From Opitutaceae bacterium (lineage in GTDB: Bacteria; Verrucomicrobiota; Verrucomicrobiae; Opitutales; Opitutaceae), in the NCBI GenBank assembly GCA_031266495.1, contig JAISAX010000719.1:1-12069 (forward strand): DNA of 12,069 nucleotides, given 5' to 3'. The notes under the pieces were generated by a model, which was not told where the DNA came from, made no database searches, and was given only the letters and a program-made list of their open reading frames with translations. Positions 1 to 5,981 of the stretch are shown here, in pieces. How positions within the stretch are numbered: the stretch's first letter is position 1; the number at the start of each line of letters is the position of its first letter. A program made the translations under genes and the position numbers.

Positions 1-959
1 GCGGGCGCGGGCGCCGTTTTTTTTGTCTCGCCCGTCTCCGGGTCGTAGGGACTTGCGCCGTGGAATTTTTCGGGCGAGTTGATCGCCGCCGCCAGTCCGC
101 GGCCTTTTTGGGTGAGTACGTGCAGGAGCACGGGGACGTCGCTGTTTTTGGCGAATTCGAGGTTTTTTATGAGTTCGTCAAAGTTGTGCCCGTCGATCGG
201 GCCGAGGTAGCGGAGGCCGAATTTCTCAAAGAGGCTCGATTCGACAAAAAAGTCTTTGGCCTCGCGTTTCCATTTCATCCAGAGGCGGTGCATGTCGGGG
301 CCGCCGGGCAGGCTGGTGAAGAATTTTTCCAGGTCGCCGTGCAGTTTGTTGTACGCGGGGTGGGTGCTGAGGCGGTTGAGGTAGCGGGCCATGGCGCCGA
401 CGTTGCGGGCGATGGACCATTCGTTGTCGTTGAGGATGACGATGAGGCGGCGGGTGGCGCTGGCGATGTTGTTGAGCGCTTCGAGGGTGATGCCGCAGGT
501 GAGGGCGGCGTCGCCGCAGAGGGCGATGATGTGCTCGTGGGTGCCGCGCTGGTCGCGGGCGGTGGCCATGCCGAGGGCGGCGCTCAGGGCGGTGCCGGCG
601 TGGCCGGCGCCGTAGGCGTCGTGCGGGCTTTCGTGCCGGGTGAGGAAGCCGCTGGCGCCGCCGGTCTGGCGGAGGTTGCGGAAAAATTCGCCTCCGCGTC
701 CGGTGAGCAGTTTGTGGGGGTAGCCTTGGTGGGCGACGTCGAAGACGAACTGGTCGCGCGGGGTGTCGAACACGCGGTGCAGGGCGAGGGTGAGTTCGAC
801 GACGCCGAGGTTGGGCCCGACGTGGCCGCCGTTGCGCGAGGTCACGGTGATGATTTCGTCGCGGATTTCCTGCGCCAGTTGCGGGAGTTGGCCGGGCGCG
901 AGTGCCTTGACTTCGGCCGGCGTTTGGATGCCGGGGAGGAGTTGCGCGGGGGCTTGCAT
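1..959 (-). CDS. dxs: 1-deoxy-D-xylulose-5-phosphate synthase, N-terminal half (runs off the left edge)
   Basis: This enzyme condenses pyruvate and glyceraldehyde 3-phosphate, using thiamine diphosphate (ThDP), in the first step of the MEP isoprenoid pathway in the cytosol. The minus strand is open for 319 codons from the ATG at 957-959 to the edge. This is about half of a typical synthase of about 620 residues, so the central transketolase-like and C-terminal domains lie outside. Family landmarks are visible: SRNGGHVGPNLGVVELT with His46, DVAHQGYPHK with His77, and the ThDP/Mg motif Asp150 to Asn179 (GDAALTCG followed by LNDNEWS). The 29-residue spacing matches Asp152 to Asn181 of the E. coli enzyme. 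The usual GDG reads GDA here. The gene follows xseB after a 29-nt gap and is probably co-transcribed with it. No strong ribosome binding site is seen; a GGA lies about 15 nt upstream. The identification is secure. Confidence 0.95.
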   Translation of the reverse strand, partial: MQAPAQLLPGIQTPAEVKALAPGQLPQLAQEIRDEIITVTSRNGGHVGPNLGVVELTLALHRVFDTPRDQFVFDVAHQGYPHKLLTGRGGEFFRNLRQTGGASGFLTRHESPHDAYGAGHAGTALSAALGMATARDQRGTHEHIIALCGDAALTCGITLEALNNIASATRRLIVILNDNEWSIARNVGAMARYLNRLSTHPAYNKLHGDLEKFFTSLPGGPDMHRLWMKWKREAKDFFVESSLFEKFGLRYLGPIDGHNFDELIKNLEFAKNSDVPVLLHVLTQKGRGLAAAINSPEKFHGASPYDPETGETKKTAPAP

Positions 960-988
960 CGGCGGGTGGTTTTCCGTCTGGTGTCTGG

Positions 989-1246
989 TCAGAATTCCGG
1001 TGTGGCGGGTGGAAAGGCGTCGAGGGCGGCGGTGCCGTCTTTTCGCTTTTTGTATTGCTCGATCCTGAGTTCGGCTTCCTTCAGGCGGGTTTCGCAAATT
1101 TTGAGCAGTTTGTTGCCTTCTTCGAAACGCACCAGCAGGTCGGCCAGCGATACGTCGCCGGCTTCCATCGACTCGACGATGGATTGCAGGTGCTTGATGG
1201 CTTGCTCGAACGAAGGTATTTCAACGGGTTTTGTTGTTTTATCCAC
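989..1246 (-). CDS. xseB: Exodeoxyribonuclease VII small subunit
   Basis: This is the small subunit of exonuclease VII. In the known complex, several XseB chains bind one XseA, and the enzyme degrades single-stranded DNA to oligonucleotides. The product has 85 residues, the usual size. It carries the family core: PSFEQAIKHLQSIVESMEAG, then SLADLLVRFEEGNKL, then LKICETRLKEAELRIE. The predicted structure is two long helices that form a coiled hairpin. The start is GTG (1244-1246). No Shine-Dalgarno sequence is visible, and the region just upstream is C-rich. The gene is first in a likely xseB-dxs operon. The partner gene xseA is not in the window. The C-terminal tail after the KKRKD cluster is unconserved-looking and rich in Pro and Ala. 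Confidence 0.93.
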   Translation of the reverse strand: MDKTTKPVEIPSFEQAIKHLQSIVESMEAGDVSLADLLVRFEEGNKLLKICETRLKEAELRIEQYKKRKDGTAALDAFPPATPEF

Positions 1247-1443
1247 AGGGGCGGACGTTGGCGGGCGGGGGGGCGGTTTTCAACCTGTCTTTGCGTCTTC
1301 CTTTTCCTTCTTCCCGCCATCACTGTTTCTATTAAAAACGTCGAAGGTCCAAATGTGTGCTTTTCTGCTGTCCACCGCCCCCCGTCCGTCCTCAAGCTGT
1401 CCGCCTGCCCTCTTCCCTCCGCAAGATAATAAAATCGTCACCC
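1247..1443. promoter_or_regulatory. Divergent intergenic region between xseB and the S8 protease gene
   Basis: This 197-bp non-coding stretch separates two divergent genes, so it should hold both promoters. A G-rich run lies near the xseB side (about 1262-1275). An AT-rich patch, TTTCTATTAAAAACG, at 1326-1340 and a second, AAGATAATAAAATCG, at 1423-1437 are the only plausible promoter-like elements. No convincing -35/-10 pair, operator or riboswitch is visible. The role is inferred from position. Confidence 0.4.
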
Positions 1444-3294
1444 GTGAAACCACAACGCCTCCCCCTCCGCCGGCATCTGCTCCGCCGACACCTCCCGCTG
1501 CTCGCCGTCTCCGGCGCGCTGCTCCTGGCAATCCTGCCCGCCGCTCTCCGCGCCACGGCGTACTTTGATGGCAGCTACATCAAGGACATCTCCTCCGTCA
1601 TCGGAGCCGACGCCTTTTACAACGCCGGCATCACCGGCCAGGGCGCCACCGTGGCCAATATCGAAGGTAGCAACCCCGACCTCACCTTTCCCTCGCTCGT
1701 CCATGTGCCTGTCGGAAACCTGTTTGTCCCGAGCGGCGCCACCACGGCCACGCCCAACGACGGCGATCATTCCACCCACGTATCCCAGATCATCGCGGGG
1801 CGTGCGTCGGGCGACGACGATACGGCCACCAAAGCCGTGCGCACCGGCATTGCCAGCGGAGCCACGCTTTATGCCGCCTCCATTGCCACCTTCTGGGATC
1901 CGGATCCGACCAAGGAGGGAGCGTTCAACACCAGTTACGCCACCCTTCGCGGTGCCTACACCCGGTATTTTGTCACGAGCCCGGTGGATGTCATCAACAG
2001 CAGCTGGGGCGGGGGCATGGAGCACGACGGCCGCTACGAGAGCAGCAAGACCACCCGCATGATAGACAATCTGGCCGCCCGCAACCCGCACACCACGATG
2101 GTGGTGGCCGCGGGCAACGAGTATGCGCCCGCCGGCGGCGTGACGAGCACCGTCGGCAGCCCGGCCAACGGTTTTAATGTGATCTCGGTCGGAGCGCTGG
2201 CAGTCAGCGGCGGGAGTTTTGACAGCATCGTTGACTTCAGCAGCCGCGGCCCGGTCGATGTGTTCCACCCCGTCAGCCACGCGTCCCTCGGCCAGCGCGC
2301 CGCCGTGCACATCGTGGCTCCGGGGAGTAATATCACGGTGGACTACATCTCTTCCAGTGGCACCCTGTATTACGGCGGAGGCACCAGCTATGCCGCGCCG
2401 ATCGTGGCCGGGGGCGTGGCGCTCATGGCCAGCGCCAGCCGCGACCTGGAGAACAACGGCAACGGCCTCTGGAGCGCGCAAAAGGCGGCGGACGCCCGTG
2501 ATTCGCGCGTCATCCGGGCCGTGCTCATGAACTCCGCAAAAAAGACCGCCGACTGGAGCAACAACACCCAGACCGGCAGCATCACCACCGCCACCGGCAC
2601 GTACAGCAACGTGCGGGTAACCACGCAAGCGCTCGACTACACCCTCGGCGCCGGCGCGCTCGACCTCACGGAGACGTACCGCCAGTACACCGGCGGCGGC
2701 ACCGGCGGCACCGGCACCGGCGGCGGCGGCGGCAACAACTGGACGCTCGACACCGTTTCACTGAGCACCGCCCCCGAAGCCGCGCCCTTCGAACAACGCT
2801 ACGCCTTCGACACCTCCGTCTCCGCGCAAGACACCATCACGCTCACCCTTTCCTGGTTCGCCGGATATTCCGATAGCTACAGCCCCACGAATGATAATAC
2901 TTCCTCTACAGGCAACGATCTGCAGGCGCTGGCCAACCTTGATCTGCAACTCTGGAGCCTGACCGGGGAGGGCGGGGCGTTTGACCAGATCTTGGCCGTC
3001 TCCATGACCACGGTGGACACCGTGGAACACCTCACGTACACCCTTGCCGACGGCGTGGCGGACCAGTGGCTGGCGGTGGTGGTCGTCCACGAAGGCATGG
3101 TGTTCGACACGCGGGGAGCCGCCGCCGACACCACGACCACGTATGCGCTGGCCTCCAGTCAGGCGTTCGAGGTCTGGGTCAACAGCGCGGTTCCCGAGCC
3201 CGCCGCCTGGGCGACGTTTGCCGGCCTGGCGCTGCTGGCGTGGGCCGCGCTGCTGCGGAACGGGAACCGACGCAATCCGGCCTCACGCGGATGA
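1444..3294 (+). CDS. Secreted S8 (subtilisin-like) serine peptidase with PEP-CTERM sorting signal
   Basis: This is a predicted exported protease of 616 residues from the GTG at 1444. That start places an Arg-rich n-region and a hydrophobic core (LLAVSGALLLAILPAALRA) at the very N-terminus. An upstream in-frame GTG at 1357 would add 29 Pro/Cys-rich residues in front of the signal peptide and is less likely. Subtilase landmarks are His109 (GDHSTHVSQIIAGR), oxyanion Asn225 (VVAAGNE) and nucleophile Ser315 (GGGTSYAAPIVAGG). The position of the catalytic Asp instead holds Glu74 (VANIEGSNPDL). A Gly/Thr linker at about 417-431 leads to a beta-rich C-terminal domain. The protein ends in a tripartite PEP-CTERM signal: Pro-Glu-Pro at 584-586, a hydrophobic helix, and the basic tail RNGNRR. 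Such tags are processed by exosortase in families that carry them; no exosortase gene is present here. The substrate is unknown. Confidence 0.88.
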   Translation: MKPQRLPLRRHLLRRHLPLLAVSGALLLAILPAALRATAYFDGSYIKDISSVIGADAFYNAGITGQGATVANIEGSNPDLTFPSLVHVPVGNLFVPSGATTATPNDGDHSTHVSQIIAGRASGDDDTATKAVRTGIASGATLYAASIATFWDPDPTKEGAFNTSYATLRGAYTRYFVTSPVDVINSSWGGGMEHDGRYESSKTTRMIDNLAARNPHTTMVVAAGNEYAPAGGVTSTVGSPANGFNVISVGALAVSGGSFDSIVDFSSRGPVDVFHPVSHASLGQRAAVHIVAPGSNITVDYISSSGTLYYGGGTSYAAPIVAGGVALMASASRDLENNGNGLWSAQKAADARDSRVIRAVLMNSAKKTADWSNNTQTGSITTATGTYSNVRVTTQALDYTLGAGALDLTETYRQYTGGGTGGTGTGGGGGNNWTLDTVSLSTAPEAAPFEQRYAFDTSVSAQDTITLTLSWFAGYSDSYSPTNDNTSSTGNDLQALANLDLQLWSLTGEGGAFDQILAVSMTTVDTVEHLTYTLADGVADQWLAVVVVHEGMVFDTRGAAADTTTTYALASSQAFEVWVNSAVPEPAAWATFAGLALLAWAALLRNGNRRNPASRG

Positions 3295-3325
3295 TCAGGT
3301 TTGTGGGGCCGGGGTCGCCGGAAAC

Positions 3326-3660
3326 CTCCCCCCGCGTCCGGATTCACGGTTTTGTCAGTCTGACAAAACCCTCCCCGCGTCCGGATTCACGGTTTTGTCA
3401 GTCTGACAAAACCCTCCCCGCGTCCGGATTCACGATTTTGTCAGTCTGACAAAACCCTCCCCGCGCCCGGATTCACGATTTTGTCAGTCTGACAAAACCC
3501 TCCCCGCGCCCGGATTCACGCTTTTACAGCCTGACAAAACCTTCTCCGCATCAAAATTATTGCTTTTATCAGTGTAACAAACCCCTCCCGCATTAAAGGT
3601 ATTGCTTTTGTCAGTGTGACAAAACCCTCCTCGCATTAAAAGTATTGCTTTTGTCAACGG
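3326..3660. repeat. Tandem array of ~8 units of 42-43 bp, each with a palindrome
   Basis: The array begins about 30 bp after the protease stop codon. Palindrome copies start at 3348, 3391, 3434, 3477, 3520, 3562, 3604 and 3647; the last is truncated. The spacing is therefore 43, 43, 43, 43, 42, 42 and 43. Copies 1 and 2 are perfect: GGTTTTGTCAG, a central T, then CTGACAAAACC. The linker between palindromes is about 20 bp. Units 1-5 have a GC-rich linker (CTCCCCGCGTCCGGATTCAC type). Units 6-8 have an AT-rich linker (CGCATTAAAAGTATT type) and imperfect palindromes. The linkers are nearly identical within a class, so this is not a CRISPR array. The palindromes lack U-tracts. An array of operator sites or a minisatellite are both possible. 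Confidence 0.93.
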
Positions 3661-3725
3661 ATGCATCGGGTTTTTATTTGCGTTCATACGCGTCCATGCA
3701 CGGTTGGTTGGTCTGTTTTGGTTGC

Positions 3726-3744
3726 GGCGCGGCCTCGCCGCGCC
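3726..3744. terminator. GC-rich hairpin downstream of the hydrolase gene
   Basis: GGCGCGGC and GCCGCGCC form a perfect 8-bp stem around the loop CTC. It lies 21 bp beyond the stop codon of the minus-strand hydrolase gene, in the interval between that gene and the 43-bp array. No U-tract follows on either strand, so intrinsic termination is uncertain. The rest of 3661-3765 shows nothing recognisable. Confidence 0.4.
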
Positions 3745-3765
3745 AGGACACCGGGGGTTGAACCA

Positions 3766-4611
3766 TCAACTTGCGAAGAACGGGTTATGTTTCTTTTCCT
3801 GGGCGAGCGTGGACAGCGGACCGTGACCGGGGGCGAGCACGGTATCGCGGGGGAGGGGGAGGATTTTTCCGACATTATTGCGGAGCTGGTCGGCGTAGTG
3901 GGTGAGACTGCCGCCCATCGACGAGGCGAAAATCGAGTCACCGCAAACGGCGAGCGGCCAACTCGCGCCCGTAACATAAAAAGTCGTCAAACCCGGCGAG
4001 TGGCCGGACGTGAGCAACGTCTTGACTGCAAGGTCGCCGACGTGGAACCACGCCCCCTCGCTGAAGTTCCGGGCGCCCGGGAAATCGATCCTCTCGCGTT
4101 CGTGGGACCAGACACCGGCGCCGGTGGCGGCGGCGAGGCGGCGCAAATCGGCGATATGATCCTCGTGCGTATGCGTGAGAAACAGATGCCTCACGCGGAG
4201 CTTTTCGACGGCGATGGTATCGAGCATAGCCGAGCAGTCCGCGCCGGTATCGAAAGCCGCCGCCTCGCGCGAACGCGGATCCCAGACCAGGTAACTGTTG
4301 ACCGTCCTCCCGCCCCCCCCCCCCCCCCCCCCGCCGCCGAACGCGGAGTTGAACATCGCGAAACCGCGCGGGAAAACGGGCTGTAGCGGGTACCACCTCC
4401 TGAGGGCGAGGACCTCAAGCGCGTCGGGCGAAAGTTTCAGGTGGCGGGCGATGCGGCGGATGACGGCCACGACAGGTTTGCCACCCTTCACGGCCAGCAG
4501 ATCATGAACGGCGATGCCCGCCCGGGCGGCGAGCTTCTCGTCGGAGAAGCCCAGCCCACGCTGCGCCTTTCCGATAACATCGGCAAAATCATCTTCGAGC
4601 GGAATCCTCAT
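3766..4611 (-). CDS. Metallo-beta-lactamase-fold hydrolase with N-terminal helix-turn-helix-like domain
   Basis: This is a predicted soluble metal-dependent hydrolase of 281 residues from the ATG at 4611. A start at 4725 would overlap the start codon of divergent rnhC, and one at 4665 adds an unconserved-looking leader. Residues 6-75 look like an XRE-type helical domain (KLAARAGIAVHDLLAVKGGKPVVAVIRRIARHLKL). The remainder is the MBL fold, with metal ligands His147, His149, Asp151 and His152 (HTHEDH), then probable ligands His204 (GHSPG), Asp225 (CGDSIF) and His263 (GHGP). This pattern is that of the glyoxalase II-like branch; the substrate cannot be told from sequence. Ten consecutive Gly residues, encoded across a G20 run, sit just before the first MBL strand (NSYLVWD). 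A one- or two-base slip there would remove all metal ligands. Whether the helical part binds DNA is unknown. Confidence 0.85.
   Translation of the reverse strand: MRIPLEDDFADVIGKAQRGLGFSDEKLAARAGIAVHDLLAVKGGKPVVAVIRRIARHLKLSPDALEVLALRRWYPLQPVFPRGFAMFNSAFGGGGGGGGGGRTVNSYLVWDPRSREAAAFDTGADCSAMLDTIAVEKLRVRHLFLTHTHEDHIADLRRLAAATGAGVWSHERERIDFPGARNFSEGAWFHVGDLAVKTLLTSGHSPGLTTFYVTGASWPLAVCGDSIFASSMGGSLTHYADQLRNNVGKILPLPRDTVLAPGHGPLSTLAQEKKHNPFFAS
4313..4332. repeat. C20 homopolymer inside the MBL hydrolase gene
   Basis: Twenty consecutive C on the plus strand read as G20 on the coding strand, within a run of ten Gly codons. The tract lies about a third of the way into the gene, before every metal-binding motif. 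Length changes that are not multiples of three would truncate or alter the hydrolase. The exact count may also be uncertain from sequencing. Confidence 0.95.
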
Positions 4612-4723
4612 GCCGGCAAGTGAGACGCGATAGCGCGGAAGCCGGAAGCCCAAACTCGCCGCCATCGAGAAGGCGCAGATTTGAGGTTTACCACCGCCGG
4701 CCAGCCCGCACGATTGATTTGCC

Positions 4724-5812
4724 ATGCCGAAAAAAACCGCCCGCGACGCCTACGACGCCTACGACAACAACAACGACGACACCGACGACGCCCCGAAAAA
4801 AAAGTCCAGCTACACCATCAAGCTCGACACCGCACAGATGCAGACCCTGCACGACATCTGCAAAGCCCGCCACTGGCACCCCTTCGAAGTCGCGTACACA
4901 CGCTACGCCTACAAGGCCGACCACCTCAAACTCAACCTCATAGCCTACACCAGCGGCAAACTCGTCATAGCGGGCAAAGGCACGGAAGACTTCGTGCGCG
5001 ACGTGCTCGAACCCGAAGTCACCAAAACCGCGAAACTCGGCTACGACGAAGAACTCCATCCCGACTGGTTCGAAGCCCACGCCGGGCTCGACGAAAGCGG
5101 CAAAGGCGACTTTTTCGGCCCGGTTGTCGCCGCCACCGTCATTGCCGGGAAAACCGCCATCCAAACCTGGCGCAAAGCCGGCGTGCAAGACTCCAAAAAA
5201 ATCACCGGCAACCGCATCCTCGCGCTCGACCACCTCATCCGCCAGACCCCCGGCACCATCGCCCGCGTCGTCCACTGCGGCATGCCCCGGTACAACGAAC
5301 TCATGGCCCGCCCCCGAGCCAGCCTCAACAAACTCCTCGCCTGGCAACACGCCAAAGCCCTCCACCAGGCCCTCGCCGAGAAACCCGTCCCCTGGGGACT
5401 CCTCGACCAATTCAGCGAACAACCATTGGTGCAACGCGAACTCACCCGCCTTGCCGCCACCGGTGCCGCCCCCCCCCTCCCCCCCGGATTCGACCTGCGC
5501 ATGCGCACCAAAGCCGAAGAAGACCCCGTGGTAGCGGCCGCCTCCATCGTAGCCCGCGCCGAATACGTGCGCATCATGAACACCCTCTCGCAACGCTTCG
5601 GCGCCCCCCTGCAAAAAGGCGCCAGCGCCCTCGTGAAAGAGCAAGCCCTCGCCATCATGCAAAAATTCGGAGCGCGCGCCCTTGGCGACTTTGCCAAGCT
5701 CCATTTCCGCACCGCCTGGGAGATCGTGAAAGAAGCCGGCAAACTCGACGAACTCCCCCTCCCCGAGCCAAAAGAACGCGACCCCGCCGGATGGAAAACG
5801 ATCAAGAATTAA
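4724..5812 (+). CDS. rnhC: Ribonuclease HIII
   Basis: This enzyme cleaves the RNA strand of RNA-DNA hybrids in the cytosol, including R-loops and primers. The product has 362 residues, somewhat longer than the usual ~310. It starts with an acidic, Asn/Asp-rich leader (residues 7-23). A TBP-like N-terminal substrate-binding domain follows (about 28-105; SSYTIKLDTAQ onward). The catalytic core has Asp123-Glu124 in the type-HIII signature LDESGKGDFFGPVV, DSKK at Asp156, and EEDPVVAAASIVARAEY near the end of the core. The Lys-Gly-Asp form after the catalytic Asp-Glu separates HIII from HII. A C9-T-C7 stretch (5469-5485) encodes AAPPLPPG. The TAA stop lies inside the first heptamer of a repeat array. 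The gene is directly followed by rnhB in the same direction. No Shine-Dalgarno sequence precedes the ATG. Confidence 0.93.
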   Translation: MPKKTARDAYDAYDNNNDDTDDAPKKKSSYTIKLDTAQMQTLHDICKARHWHPFEVAYTRYAYKADHLKLNLIAYTSGKLVIAGKGTEDFVRDVLEPEVTKTAKLGYDEELHPDWFEAHAGLDESGKGDFFGPVVAATVIAGKTAIQTWRKAGVQDSKKITGNRILALDHLIRQTPGTIARVVHCGMPRYNELMARPRASLNKLLAWQHAKALHQALAEKPVPWGLLDQFSEQPLVQRELTRLAATGAAPPLPPGFDLRMRTKAEEDPVVAAASIVARAEYVRIMNTLSQRFGAPLQKGASALVKEQALAIMQKFGARALGDFAKLHFRTAWEIVKEAGKLDELPLPEPKERDPAGWKTIKN

Positions 5813-5840
5813 AAATTAAGAATTAAGAATTAAGAATTTC
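5806..5840 (+). repeat. Heptamer array 1 (five units, GAATTAA type)
   Basis: Five contiguous 7-mers: GAATTAA, AAATTAA, GAATTAA, GAATTAA, GAATTTC. The first unit supplies the last codons and the stop of rnhC. The 15-bp segment 5819-5833 is a perfect inverted match to 5959-5973 in the next array, so a transcript could fold the two together around the C-rich interior. Confidence 0.85.
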
Positions 5841-5878
5841 AGACCCACGCAATGACCACCCTCTCCCCCCGCCCCCCC

Positions 5879-5913
5879 CCGCCCCGCGTCCCGCGCCCCG
5901 CATCCCGCGCCGG
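5879..5913 (+). repeat. GC-rich heptamer run inside the rnhC-rnhB gap
   Basis: The units CCGCCCC, GCGTCCC, GCGCCCC, GCATCCC and GCGCCGG follow one another with a 7-nt step. The run sits between the two AT-rich arrays. It is more degenerate than they are, and low-complexity C-rich sequence could produce part of it by chance. Confidence 0.55.
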
Positions 5914-5940
5914 AAGCGACAACCGACGGCGAAGCCGCCC

Positions 5941-5975
5941 ATTCCTGATTCCTGATTATTAATTCTTAATTCTCT
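5941..5975 (-). repeat. Heptamer array 2 (five units, inverted relative to array 1)
   Basis: On the plus strand the units are ATTCCTG, ATTCCTG, ATTATTA, ATTCTTA and ATTCTCT, each beginning ATT. Read on the minus strand they belong to the same GAATYNN-type family as array 1. The array ends six bases before the GTG start of rnhB, so it forms most of that gene's immediate leader. Confidence 0.85.
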
Positions 5976-5981
5976 CCTCCC

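Noticed and set aside
1444..1560. Twin-arginine export signal on the protease
   Set aside because: Several Arg pairs occur, but none fits the S-R-R-x-F-L-K consensus; a Sec signal is more likely.
60..1568. A 502-codon open frame on the plus strand across dxs and xseB
   Set aside because: It lies opposite two clear conserved genes, and its translation is low-complexity Gly/Ala/Val/Glu typical of antisense frames in GC-rich DNA.
1438..2628. Long open frame antisense to the protease gene
   Set aside because: The plus strand encodes a protease with signal peptide, conserved motifs and sorting tag; the antisense translation has none.
3326..3660. CRISPR array
   Set aside because: Units are tandem with near-identical linkers, so there are no unique spacers, and no cas gene is in the window.
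3484..3687. Small protein gene on the minus strand (67 codons)
   Set aside because: It is read through the 43-bp repeat array; the period is not a multiple of three and the product shows only repeat-derived residues.
4681..5826. 381-codon plus-strand frame overlapping rnhC
   Set aside because: The translation is Arg/Pro/His-rich low complexity and is out of frame with the conserved RNase HIII.
5806..5975. Insertion sequence or MITE with terminal inverted repeats
   Set aside because: The arms are heptamer arrays and not unique terminal repeats, there is no target-site duplication, and a similar plan with different sequence occurs elsewhere in the window.
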